From: Ustulina deusta
Lineage: Eukaryota > Ascomycota > Sordariomycetes > Xylariales > Xylariaceae
Direction of reading: 5' to 3'
Assembly: GCA_023159155.1 (NCBI GenBank)
Contig: JAJNNX010000004.1
Span: forward strand, 1,798,001 to 1,862,000
DNA length: 64,000 bases
Under the pieces are notes generated by a model. The model was given only the letters and a program-made list of their open reading frames with translations, ran no database searches and was not told the origin of the DNA. Below, piece after piece: positions 37,021 to 49,300 of the stretch. Position 1 is the first letter of the stretch. The number at the start of each line of letters is the position of its first letter. The translations under genes and the position numbers were made by a program.

Positions 37021-38163
37021 GGTTTCGGTCGCTTCTGAGCCTAATTGACTCGGTGGTGAGGGAATCGATTGTGTTGATGTTAAGGGTCGGCCGACACACA
37101 CGTAGTTATGGGAACGGACGGGACCCTGCGTCCTCTAGATCCTACGGTTGTATAGCTGAGAGGCGTGCTTGTCTCTGCTCTTGTACTCGCACTTTTATTT
37201 ACATCCTCGCGGCTGGGTAATAACTTTGACAGGAGCCCTAGCTCAATGTGATTGTTAGAAATGTTAGCTAGTCATATAATTCCGTAGGTACAATATATAT
37301 ACTTACTTATAATAAAGCAGATATTATAGTTGTTTTAGATTTAAAATATTAGCTAAAGTAAATATTTATATATTTAAATCTTTTTTTTTCTGCTATGCAA
37401 GCAAGCACGTTAAAGTGCTTGCACGCTACTTTTTAAAAACTGCTACTTAGCCAAGGGGTACTAAAGGAGATAGGGTGGGTACTGCTAGTCTAGATTATAG
37501 TCTACTACCTTTTCTTTGGATGAGTGTTTTGCTAGCAAAATCTCGCTATGTATAACTTATAAGGAGTTAGTTATTAAGGAGATTCAAAGTAGTAATAATA
37601 TTATTTTAGTACTAAAAAGATAGCAGCTGGAGGATTAGTAATAAATTAGTATTTTATAGTAGGCAGCTCTAAAGAATAATAGAGCGTGCTCCCTATAATT
37701 ATCTAGTTAGTAATATAGCTATAAATTAATAATTTTATATAGGATTTAATATTAAATAGTCCGTTCTACCTAGGATATATAACTTAGCTGCTAAAATAAA
37801 GCTTTGCTAAATAAAATAAATAAAATAAGTATAAATATTTGTTTTTCTAGATTACTAGCCTAAATAAATAATTTTATAACTATTTTTATAATTAAGTATA
37901 GTAGTAGATAGTAGTATATATACTATAGATCTTTATTAATATAAAGATGAAATGCTAAATAAATAGTTTAAAGTATAGGGCTAGCATTAGGTTATATTAT
38001 AATAGTACTATAAAGTTTTTTTTAAAAAATATAAGCTTGTATAGGTTTAAATGCTTATATTCTAAACTTAGCAAAATTATATATATATATACTAAGATAT
38101 CGCTAATAATAACAAATATTATTAAATATTAAACTTAATTGTTATTTTGTTTTAATATAGCAC

Positions 38164-38196
<33 letters not shown>

Positions 38197-38909
38197 AGTT
38201 GATATATTTAGCACTTCTGTTTATTTTTGTTAAATATTTCCCTAATACTTAATAAATCATAAAAAGCGTATTTATTAGCGCATTAGAACTTATATACTTA
38301 AGATTAGCAAAAAACTATAAGAATATTTAACTACAGCTTAAGCAACAAACTTTTTAATAAAATTAACGCTAATAATTTTTTTTTAACTAGGTTAAAAGGC
38401 GCTAACCCAAGTGATAATAATAGTATTTAATTCCTAAACAAACATATAAAGCAAGCTTTAATATATAAGCAATATGATTCTATTGCATGGTCTATCCTAA
38501 AGCAGGACTTTAGTTATAACAATTTTTATTATAAACAAGTATGCTAATACTTATTTTTTTTTTATATACGTTAGCTAGTATTAAGACTATTTTATTTTAT
38601 AGGCCTCTGCTATTTGAGCTATTTTTTAAAAAGATAATGTTTTTGTTATATTTTTTACTAGCGCTAGTAAATTATTATATTACTAGGTATGCTATTGCTA
38701 AATTAATGGTCCTATATTATAAAAAAGAAAGACTAGTGCCCTACTTAGAATTTTTTTAAGTTTAACTCTATATTTTATGTTACAAAGGCCTAAGTTTATC
38801 TTATTATTTTATAAAAAGGGAGTAAGGCTTAGCGTTTAAAGCAAACTTTATAATAAATGTTTTAGGTTGTTTTTAATTATAAAATAGATACTTAGTATTG
38901 CTTTTAAAG
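37021..38909. other. Promoter side of the PIF1 gene, then RIP-degraded DNA
   Basis: Positions 37021-37260 are base-balanced and are probably the promoter and leader of the minus-strand helicase gene. After that the sequence is RIP-degraded. Part of 37500-38900 may be the N-terminal region of the RecQ-like gene downstream (for example protein-like pieces around 38541-38759), but no motif can be fixed. A T/A microsatellite (TA)n plus T run sits at 38165-38200. Confidence 0.4.
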
Positions 38910-39223
38910 AGCTTAACGCTGCAGGATTAACTATAAAAAAGCTAAAAATAGCAGTAATAAGTGCTAGGATTATTATTATTATATTATTTTTAATTGCTTT
39001 AATAAAAAACTAAATCAATATATTAAAGCGTTATAATATTTTTATTACTTGCTTAGATTTAACTAAAACTTATAAAGAACAAAAAAGCATTAATGCTTTT
39101 ATATAAAAAAATATTTATTAAGTTCTTAAACCTTTTGTTCTACTTAATAAGATTTACTAAGCTTACAAATCTAGAACAATTAAAAATACTATACTATATA
39201 CTAAAAAGGCTTAATAATAAAAG

Positions 39224-39435
39224 TGTTGGAACAATATTGCCAGGTCAATCGTACGCCATATTCGGTACAGCCATCTTGGCCACCTTGGTGGCCAAGTTGG
39301 GTGGTTGGGCCTGTATGGGCCCATATAGCCAGGGGCTAGGTGGACCCTCCGTACTTCGTACGAAGGGTATACCTAGCACCTCCCATACCTTCCGAATCCT
39401 TTTCTTCTCTTTCTTTTAAGATAAGGCACCGAACA
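39224..39435 (+). repeat. Truncated 5' LTR of the non-autonomous element
   Basis: The first 212 bp of the 305-bp LTR. Homology to the 3' copy ends at ...GGCACCGAACA, after which the sequence runs into interior DNA. An element that lacks this part of its 5' LTR (R/U5 side) could not be copied in the usual way, so the deletion probably came after insertion. Confidence 0.85.
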
Positions 39436-40798
39436 CTGATTAGTGAGTTAACCGGCAAACTTACAGATTGGCAAGGTGGAAGAGACGGGGCTATACCGGC
39501 TGTTGTACAATAATTCCAAGACCTTCCGCCCGGCAGAAGAAATACAGGCAATACGTCGTACAAAGGTCGAATAGAATACGTTCCGCCCAGCAGAATATAC
39601 TCTAATTAATTTTTCGTACGAATTATTATACTAAACCAGGATTTAGTTTTAATCCTTAGACCTCCTGCCTAGCAAAAAAAAAAAAAACAAGTCGAACCAA
39701 TTATACTACTCCGCCTAGTAAAGCAAAAGATCAGAGCTCGATTGCAAAGCTATTTTTATACCTTTTTCTTTTTTGTACAACCTATATATAAAGCTCTATA
39801 CCCCTGTTCCAAACCGGACCGTTTATTTCTAATTATGTCCTGCCTAGCAGGACTAAAAAAAAAAGTTTGATTAGCTTTATACAACCTTTTTTTATGTACA
39901 ATACATTTGTAACTATTGTTCTGCTTAGCAGACCGGACTATAGAATTAACTATAAGCTTTTTTGCAACTTTTACTTTTTATAAAACTAACCTACGTATAA
40001 AGAACTTTTAAATACCCCTTTTTTATACAGCTACCTTTAATCTTATATAAAATAGACCAAACCTTTTTTTTTCCCCCTTTTTCTTTTAACCCTTTATATA
40101 ACTACTATATAAAAACTACTTAAATACCTCTATACAGCTATTTTTTTTTGACCCTATATAAGCTAAATTAACCCTACTTTTTTTTTTTTCTATTAACCTA
40201 TTATACAAATAGCTAAACAATTTTTTTTTTTAGCTGCTATATACTATAACAACTAAACCTTTAGCCAAATCTTTATATAAAGATTTAATTAAAAAAAGCA
40301 ATATTCTAATAAAGCTCTAGCAGAAATATAGTAGCTTTATATACTAAACTAATATAAACTTTTATTTTAAACAAATATATTAAATAAATAACTAAAAACT
40401 ATTTATAATATATTTTATAATTATTATGCTTAAATATATAACTAAACAAAAGCCTAGGTATAAAATAATATTAAAAGTATATAATAATTTTTATAAATAG
40501 ACAGCTAAATATTTTAATTAGGTTAATTAGCAATTTTAGAAAGAATTAATCGAAATAATCGAACAAAACAGATTATATAGACCTTTTTAAAAAACATTAT
40601 ATACCAATAAACTTGTTTGACTTTTTAATAAAAAACTACAACTACTAAACGATCTATTTCAGCTACCTACTTACTTTTAAGCTCCTATCCAGCGGGATTT
40701 TTTCATTTTTTTTATTTTTTTTAATTTTGGTCAGAGGATTGTTTTGGTCTGTACGAAACATTCGCTTCGGCCGAATAGGAAGGGCTAGCTATGGGGCT

Positions 40799-40942
40799 GG
40801 CCGTACGGAAAGTTTGTTTTTTGGGTGTTGAATGGAATTGGGTCTCTGCCGAGCGCAGATTTTTGTTTTTGGCTGTATGGAAAGTTTGTTCTTTGGGTGT
40901 TGAATGGAATTGGGTTTCTGCCGAGCGCAGATTTTTGTTTCT
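40799..40942 (+). repeat. 72-bp tandem repeat, two full copies
   Basis: Units at 40799-40870 and 40871-40942, with partial units on both sides. Each contains GTTGAATGGAATTGGGT and CTGCCGAGCGCAGA. The second motif is an inverted repeat (CTGC...GCAG). Because 72 is a multiple of three, several overlapping ORFs stay open on both strands without being genes. Confidence 0.9.
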
Positions 40943-41041
40943 TGCTGTACGGAACATTTGTTTTGACCGTACGCATTTTTATACTTAGTTTTTTTGTTTG
41001 TACGATTGACCTGCCAATACAACAAAAGAAAAAATAGTCAG

Positions 41042-41346
41042 TGTTGGAACAATATTGCCAGGTTAATTGTATGCCATATTTGGTACAGCTATCTTGGCCA
41101 CCTTGGTGGCCAAGTTGGGTGGTTGGGCTTGTATGGGCCTATATGGCCAGGGGCTAGGTGGACCCTCCGTACTTCGTACGAAAGGTATACCTAGTACTTC
41201 CTATACTTTCCGAATCCTTTTTTTTTTTTTTTTTTAAGATAAGGCACCGAACATAGTACAATACATTGTATGGTGTTCGCTTTTATAGATCTGTTTTGCG
41301 TACGTTGTACGTACGTGTATGCTACCCAGGGTAGAGCTTACCAACA
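41042..41346 (+). repeat. 3' LTR of the non-autonomous element
   Basis: Full 305-bp LTR, the same length as the solo LTR at 29287-29591 in reverse orientation. It carries more C-to-T changes than the solo copy. The preceding sequence (CAAAAGAAAAAATAG) may be its polypurine tract. Confidence 0.92.
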
Positions 41347-43250
41347 AAAAGCTTTATTAAAAATATTAAGTTTGTTTTTAAGGATATTTGTTTTATTGCT
41401 ATTAATAAAACTTATTATATTTTTAAATAAAGTTACTTTTTTTAACCAGACTATTTTAAAGTTACCTGTTTTATTAACAAGATTAAGGCAAAATATATTA
41501 TTTGCTTTATAGCTATAACTATGCCCCGTGTTGCTAAAAACATTTGTAAGGCTTTTAATATTAAAAAATTTAATATATTTTATATCTTGCTATACTAGCT
41601 AAACTTATAACTTTATATAAAAGCTATAAAAATATAAGAAAAAAAGTTCTTTTAACTGCTAAAATTTTTTAAAAAGCATAATAAGCCTACTTTAGTTTAT
41701 ATAATAATATAAAAATAAGCTAAAAATTTTGCAAAGAAACTATTAAATGTAAGCTATAGCACAGCTGTTTTTTATACTAGCTTTTTAATAAAGCAAAAAA
41801 CTTAGACCTAGGATACGTTTATAGCAAGCAATATCTATATTATAGTAGCTACTATTGTTTTTGGGATAAGTATTAATAAAGCAGATATCCGAAATATTTT
41901 ATATTATAATATACTAGGTACGATTAAAAAGTATTTAAAACAAGTCGGCAGAGCTGGGCGAAATAAAAAGCTAAGCTTTTATATGCTATATTTTTGCAGA
42001 AATGATTTTTGGTTAAGAGAAAATTTTGTTTAAAATGATTTGTTTTTTTAGTAGTTATTATAAAAACTACTAAAAAAAATTTTTATTAACTAAACTAGGA
42101 CTAAGCTTTCTAACAATAGTAAAGCAATCAAGCTCAGCCTATTAGTACTAAAAAAAAATCATAATATTAAACTTAATTCTTTAGGTATTATCCTAGCAAT
42201 AATTAAGCTATGTTTTAGCTTTATTTAACCTATTACTTTTAAATATAGCACTTATTAGTACAAAGCTAGGCCTAGCTATAATACCTAAATCAAAACTAAC
42301 AAATCGCCTAAACCAAAAATAATTGTTAGCTATGCTAAGCAAGCAAAATAGTAATATATTATTAATATAAATATTATTATAAAAAATGCTACATTACTTT
42401 ATAGCAATATTATTAAAAAGCTTAATAAATTTAATAATAAAGGTATAATTTGTTTTAAAACATTAGGCATTATAAATTAGTACAAAGTTCTTAAAAAACT
42501 TTTTAATATATTAAAGCAAATAGGAGAAATTATTAATAAATTATATGCTAAGATAGAAGCGCGTAAAATAGATATAATAAAGCAGTTCTAAGCTGTTTGC
42601 GACTTATTAATTAATAATTAGTATTTTATGCAGATTTTTACTAGATATTTTAATATAAAGCTTTTAAATAAAAAGTTAAAGTGCAGCTATTATATATATT
42701 ATATAATAGGAAAGCCTGTTGTATTGTTCTAGAAGCCCAGCCCTACTATTAATATAGCTAGAATCTACAAAATCCTAGAGATCTATAATATTTGGAACAA
42801 CCTACGTTTTTTTGCCTGCATTACTTTTAAAATAAAAAGCCTTTAAGTTATACGGCTTAAATTAAATAAAACAGCTGTATTTAGGTTACTAAAAAACTAA
42901 AATTTCAAAGTTTATTTATATCTGCCCCGCGCTTTTGTTTTTTTTTCTATACTTAAAAGCCCTACTGATAGTTTTTATAATTTTTATTAAAAAAGTTTAC
43001 TAAGGCCTACAAAAACAAAAGGTACAAATCTAATAAAAAATTTGGCTAAACAAAGTATTTTATATATATTTAATTCAAAAGCTGCGCTAAACTTGTATAT
43101 AAAGTTCTATCTATTATATATACCCGTACTAAGCATTAATATCAATATATAAACAATAGGAGTAATTTTATATAGCAATATTTTAATAATTAAAGCATTC
43201 TTTTTATATATATAAAAAGCTAACGTTTATATGTTTAAATAAGAACTGCT

Positions 43251-43738
43251 ATTATACGTATGTTCTAAATATTATAGTATCCAGAAGTTGTGGGGTGGTA
43301 ATATAAATAAAGTGGCTTAGGTATAAAAACTAGCGAGGACTGGCGCCTAATACTGCTATAGTGTTCTAAAACTCTAGCGCTCTAGTGCAGCCAGTCTGCT
43401 AGGTCCAAGGTCTAGTAGTTACGGGGCAGTTAGAATTAGGTAGCGGGGGATCAACTAGTGTTCTGTAAGGGGACAGCCACGTGCTCAACATCTACTATCC
43501 AAGGCTTGGCCTACCTCTTTTCGTCTGATTTTAGCCACAATTATTTGATCGACCAACCCTTGCATACACTTTGGGCTGTCTTTTTTTCCACAAGCCTCTA
43601 GCCATCAACAAAAATATACGATGACTTGGCAGGCCTGCCTTGGAAGATTTATGGTCGGCCCTATGATTGTTCTACACAGAGTGCGTTTCGAAAGCACTTG
43701 CTTAAGTTCGTGGCGTGCTCTCGGGGTTCGGGGTTTTT
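43251..43738. other. Base-balanced segment without recognised gene
   Basis: This lies between the RecQ pseudogene and a LINE 3' end. Composition is normal and there are no long ORFs. It may be 3' flank of the helicase gene or LINE target DNA. Confidence 0.4.
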
Positions 43739-44490
43739 TGATTGATTGATTAATTCCTCCTCGGTTTCAGCACCTCTTTCATCGCCACTAAATGCATATT
43801 GATTAATTGATTGATTAATTCCTACTTGGTTTCAGCCGCTCTTTTATCCGCAGCTATGCCTGGCTGGCAGAACTAGTCAACCAGCCGACACAGCCCGGAT
43901 ATTAATCCGTACCGCCCCACTTCGCTGTGTGCTAAAAATTCAACCTATAACTAGCTAGCCCCAACTTTTACTTTTACGTTTTTAACCTTTTCCTGCGTCT
44001 GGCCCCTACTATATATAAAAAATAGTTCTATACTAATATATAAATAATTTTAGTCTGCTTTTAAAGTTTATACTTCTAGCTTTATATACTGCTTATTTTT
44101 AGTTTTTATTTAGTGCTAAGCTTTGTTTGTTTATCCTTTAATCCTAAATTGCTTTAGGATCTATATTTGTTTTATAAATTTAATAGCTTTAATAGCTATT
44201 TTATGCTTGTTCAAAACTGCCCGGAGGTTCTCTTGTCTTAGTATATAGCTTAGTTCCTAGTTCCGGAAGTCCTTGAATTGTCAATACTGGAACAGTATAT
44301 AAAGTACTATTTATTATCTTTTGCCGCAGCTGCATTTCGGGTCTGTGATGTCTGGGATCTTGCGTTTAAAGAGGAAATCCCTAAGGCCGACTTACTAGCT
44401 GCTTGTCATTGCGTGGCCCTCGCTAGCCAGCTTCGGACTCACCGCCTGCCTGTCGTATCTACCCCGACCTCTCAACACCGCCTACCTAGA
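43739..44490 (-). mobile_element. LINE 3' fragment, minus strand, lightly RIPed
   Basis: On the minus strand the C-terminus of LINE ORF2 reads VGLRDFLFKRKIPDITDPKC followed by SCGK (near 44400-44330), with a Cys-rich end and stops of RIP type, down to TAG at 44161-44163. The 3' UTR to about 43825 matches, in reverse complement, positions 50178-50520 of the full LINE. The end is a run of AATC/AATT units at about 43800-43822, not poly(A). A second similar end follows at 43739-43790, so either two LINE ends are stacked or the terminal 67 bp was duplicated. The fragment lies back to back with the plus-strand LINE. Confidence 0.8.
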
Positions 44491-44659
44491 TAGTTGATAA
44501 TACCCCTCCCTAGCTTTACTGCCTAGCTCACCGCCTGCTTAATTGGTTATATGACCTATTTGCGGAAAAAACCCGACTATAGAAAATGTATAGAGGAACA
44601 CCGAGTACAGATCAACTTTAATATTAAGAACGAAATTTTTAGAAATTAACAACGATTAA

Positions 44660-46160
44660 GAGCGTAAATGCAATCCTGAACGGTCAATTAAATAACCTAG
44701 TGTATAGCGTATTGCCCAGTACGCCTAAAAGGCACTATAGCGACCTTATAGCCCCAGGCGAAAGCATAGCTAACCGAAGCACGCGAGCATGCTACATATA
44801 TTAACAAGTATTTTCAAAACGCCCTTTTTTGCATAAAACAAGCCTAAAATTAACTTATTTTTGCTAATATAGTTAAATTAATAATTTTAGAAATATTATC
44901 CCTAGTTATAAAAATATAAAATATACTTAATATTTAATTTATTTAAAAAACCCTAAATATTATATAAAATAAAATTAAAAAAGCTGCAAATATTATATTA
45001 CTTATTTTAAATAAAATAAAAAATAATATAAAATATACAAACGTTTAGTTATAAAAAGAACTCTAAAAAAGTGTAAAAAATAGAAACAAAGCTAAAAAAA
45101 CTGTAAAAAAAGCAACTAAAATAGGCAGAATAGTTATAGCTATAATAAAAAAAATTAAAAACAATAGAATATAGAACTATATAACTATTATGTTTTTTTA
45201 TATTATAATAGCTACTAAAGGTTTAATAATAAATATATATAATATATAAAACTTTTAAGTATTTTTTAAATAGATTTAAAAAAAAATTATTATAAATATT
45301 AAAAACTTATTAATTATTATAAACCTTAGAGCTATAAACTTTTATAGCTTAAAAGCTTATATTAATTATATTATTAAATAAAGTAATAATAAATATATAA
45401 TAAATATTAAAATAATATTTTTTAATTAGTTTAAAAGCGGAGACCTAAGTATTAAAACAGCTATAATTAAAGAAATAGAAACCCTAAAGCAGTTTATAAA
45501 TAATTAAACTTATAGGATTAAAAATAGAGCATTTGTGTAGTTCTTAATATATAAAGTACTTATATATAGAATTTATATAAACTTAATAAATATAAATAAA
45601 TTTAAAAATATCTAAAATAAAATATTATTAAATAATAAACTTTTTATTTTAAATATAAAAATTAAATATATAAAATAGCTTTTAAAAAAATCTTTTATAA
45701 AATTTGTATTGTTTATTATTATTAAATTTAAAAACCTAACAAATATTAATAAAATTATTAATAAAAGATTTATTTAGCAAAAATAAATGTTTTAGTACAA
45801 ACTATATAATAAAAAAAACTAACTAAAGCAATATTTTTAGTATTAGAACTACGGCCATATAGGAACCTAGTATAAGGCAACAAAAGTATGTAATATTTGC
45901 GCTAAAGAGCATAGCTTATAAGATTGCCTTACCTGGATTAATACTATTATACTTAAGAAGTATGCAGTTTGCTAGGGACAATACGCTATATAGAACAAAT
46001 AATACTTTATAAAAAAAATAAAATAGCCAAAATATAGGCTATATATAATATATGCCCGGTTTACTATCTTATTATAAAAAAAAAGCCCTAGGATCTAATA
46101 CTAAAAAAACTAAAAATAACTACTAGGGAGCTAGGCCGAACTTAGGAACTAAGAACTTTT
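44660..46160 (+). pseudogene. LINE ORF1 (Gag-like, CCHC)
   Basis: Readable pieces are LNNLVYSVLPSTPKRHYSDL at the start, an RNA-binding-like middle (FKSGDLSIKTA) and a zinc-knuckle region at about 45838-45945 (YGHIGTQYKATKVCNICAKE), which fits C..C..GH....C...KVC..C...H with some Cys replaced by Tyr. ORF1 proteins of this type bind element RNA and carry it to the nucleus. Many RIP-type stops are present, so no protein can be made. Confidence 0.75.
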
Positions 46161-46399
46161 AAAAACAAATCTTTAGTTAAAAAAAGATATAAAAGAGTTA
46201 ATACTAAAAATATATATATATATAGCAATAAAAAGAACAAGCCTAGCTTGAGATCTAGTAGCTAAAAGCTAATCTAAATTAAAATATTATTTAAAAAAGC
46301 GCTTAAAAAAATTAATAATAACTTATAAACAAAACAGCCTAATAGCTAATACATAAACTTTACTACTAATATAAATCAATAAATAAACAACCTATATTA

Positions 46400-49300
46400 A
46401 ATATATTATAGTATAATGTTCAAAAAACAAAAAATATAATAATAGCAATAATATTAAAAAATCTAAAAGTATTAAACTTTAATATTTTTGCTATTTAAGA
46501 ACCGTAAAAAAATCTGTTCTAAGCAACCATATACTACCCGGCTAAAGCTTAGTTCTATTTATGCTACCTAAGTAATAACTAGGAAGAACTAGCAAAAATA
46601 TGCTTTTTTATTAATAAAAGATTTAATTACCTAAAATAGTAGTTCAAAAAATATATAAGAAATATTTGCACATAAATTATTATATTAGCAAACAAAAAAC
46701 AACTTATTATTTATAACATATATAACCTAGGTTAAACAGCGCTAAACAAACAAAACGTTTTTTTTTTATTGTGTTAAATACTTAAAAAGTATAGCTACAA
46801 AAAATAAATTGTTTTTAAAGATTTTAATTTATATTACAAACTCTAAAAAAGCATAGATATTAAAAAAATAGATCAAAAAGCAGATAATCTAATTAAAATT
46901 ATAAAAAACTATAGTTTTATAAATATATTCTTACTAGAAACTATTATATATAAAGAAATAAAAGCATATATAATAATTGATTTATGCCTAGTTATAATTA
47001 AATTAATAAATAAAATAATATAAAGCAAAATAAATCAAAACTTGGATTATAACTTAGACCACTTTCTTATTGCTATTATATTTAACCTAAAGGCTACCTA
47101 ACTATAGAAAGAACTAGCAAAGAACTAAAAAGAACTTAATAGCAAGAAATTCTAAAAAACTTTAATACAAAAGTTCCCAAAGCTAAAAAAGCTAAAAACT
47201 ATAGCAGCTTTTAAAAAATATATATATAATATAAATATAGCTATTTAGAAAACTACTAATAAAGCAGTCCTTAAAAAACGCTTTTATAACAAGTCTAAAA
47301 AAAATTAGAGCAAAAAATATAAAAAAGTATTTAGCAAAACAAAAAAACTCTAACGTTTATATAGTCTAAACAATATTAAAAAATTATAAAAAACCTACTA
47401 AGCAATAAAAAATGCTAAAACAAAAATAATTAAAAAAGTGCTACAACAATTATATAAAAAAAAGGTAAAAAAAGTAGTAAAGTTACTAAACTCTTTCTAA
47501 AAAGTTGCTAAGTAAACAAAAAATAAAAAAAACTAAGCATTAAATATTACTTCTAAACTAAAATACCTTATTATTAGATATAAAACAGTTAAACTAAAAA
47601 AAAAAGTATAGTTGCTTAAAAAATATTTTTTCTAACTTTTTTAAATATTAACTTAGAAAATATTAAAAATACTATATATATAAACCAAATATTTATATTA
47701 GTAATAATACCTAAAAAAATAAAAAATATAATTTAAGTAATACTAGCTTTTAAAGCACTAGGCCTAAATAAAATCTTTAACCTAGTTTTAAAAGCGGCAT
47801 TTTTATAAATCAAAATATATCTTATATAAATCTTTAATTATAGTTTTATTATAGGATACTACCTAATATATTTTTAATAATCTATTATAGTTATACTATA
47901 CAAATTAAAAAAAAATAATTATATAATCTTTAAAGCATACTGCTTTATAGTACTTTTAAATATAATAAGCAAAATTATAAATATAATTATTATAAAGCAA
48001 ATAAACTATTTTACTAAAGCTTACTAATTTTTACCAAATATATATATAAAAGGTAGGAAGCTAAAGTTAATTAAGTATATTTTATATATTATTATTAAAA
48101 AAATCTATTTAGTTTAGAATATTAGCAAAAGCAAAGTAGCAAGCCTTTTTTTGTTAGATATATTTAGAGCTTTTGACAATGTTTTATACTAATAATTACT
48201 ATATAACTTATAAAAACAAAAAATAAACAAAAAAATTATTAAATAGATTAAAAGCTTTCTAAAAGCAAAAAAAACAAGCATTGCTATTAATAGCTATAAG
48301 TCTATATAATATAAAATCTTTATAAAAATTTTATAAAGTTTACTACTTTTTTTTATTTTGTATTTTTTTTATAATGTTAATTTTATTAATAACTATAATA
48401 AAAAAGGCATTTTTGCTATAGGATATATTAATAATGCGGCTATTTTAGCAGTAGGAGATATAACAAAGAAAACTTACAACAAATTAAAAGAAGCCCTGCA
48501 AATAGTAAAACAATAGGCAAAAATATATATGTCTATTTTTGCTTCTGAAAAGTTCTAACTTATATATTTTATTAAAGCAAAAAAAAGAATTAATGTAAAA
48601 CAAAAGCTTTAGACTTTATAGAGCGAAATAGCGCCTAAACTAATATATAAATATTTAGGGGTTACTATAAATATTAAGCTTATTTAAAAACTATATATTA
48701 AAAAGATATAATAAAAACTTATAAAAATAGTTATAGTTATAGGATACTTAGGCAATTTAGCCTAGGGGGTAGGGCTTGATAGCATAAAGAAAATCTACTA
48801 TAGAATTACTATTTTACAAATGCTATATATATGCTTGGTATGGTCTAACGCAAACATATGTAGCAAGGCTTATATTAAAAAAATACTAAAAATACTACAG
48901 ACTATTTAAGCAAAAGCAGCCAAAACAATTATAGAAGCTTTTAAAGCAATATTAAAACTAGCTCTTAATATTAAAACCTATTTTTTTCTAATAAAATAAC
49001 ACATCTAAAAATATAATATAAAAACAATAAAAAAAGCGCTCTTAAGCTAAAATATTTCTAAGCTAGAAATATATAAGATTAGTATATAACGCAAATAAAA
49101 ATATATAAGCTTATTTAAAAGGATTAGCTAAAAAGTATAAAAATAAAAAAAACTAATAGGGTTAACTCAAAAAATAATATTTTTATATATTATACCCCTT
49201 TGGTAGGAAGGCCTAACAATATATATAAGAAAAAACATAAAAAAAGCAGAATCTAATTACTAAAAAGAATTCGAAAGCAAAAGAAATATATTACTTATTT

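Larger units (their letters stand above)
39224..41346 (+). mobile_element. Non-autonomous LTR element, 2.1 kb, non-coding
   Basis: The ends are TGTTGG and CCAACA, with target duplication AAAAG at 39219-39223 and 41347-41351. The 3' LTR is a full 305 bp (41042-41346). The 5' LTR matches it only over 39224-39435 and lacks the last 93 bp, where unrelated interior begins. The interior has no gag or pol. It consists of pyrimidine tracts, a short CCGCCCRGCAG-like motif repeated about six times between 39530 and 39930, and a 72-bp tandem repeat. This is a LARD/TRIM-like deletion derivative that must have depended on another element's enzymes. It is far less RIPed than the RecQ gene it split. Confidence 0.87.
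38910..43250 (+). pseudogene. RecQ-like DNA helicase gene, RIP-inactivated and split by an LTR element
   Basis: With the 39224-41346 element removed with one AAAAG, a plus-strand frame crosses the junction (KRLNNKSFIKNIKFVF). It reads FIAINKTYYI, where RecQ helicases have the DEAH box ..IDEAHCIS, then AITMPRVAKNICKAFNI, IYIIVATIVFGISINKADIR and an intact motif VI QVGRAGR at 41941-41961, followed by LYFCRNDFW. RecQ helicases unwind recombination intermediates, and in several fungi telomere-linked copies exist. A motif Ia-like stretch (IALIKNQINILKRYNI) near 38990 precedes, with a probable phase change before the junction. Beyond 42050 the frame stays protein-like to about 43250, including paired cysteines (KCSYYIYYI) possibly from a zinc-binding C-terminus. 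The Walker A motif was not found. Confidence 0.85.

Noticed and set aside
40721..41025. Five overlapping ORFs with a 24-residue repeat on both strands
   Set aside because: A 72-bp tandem repeat keeps all frames open. There is no start context, domain or conservation.
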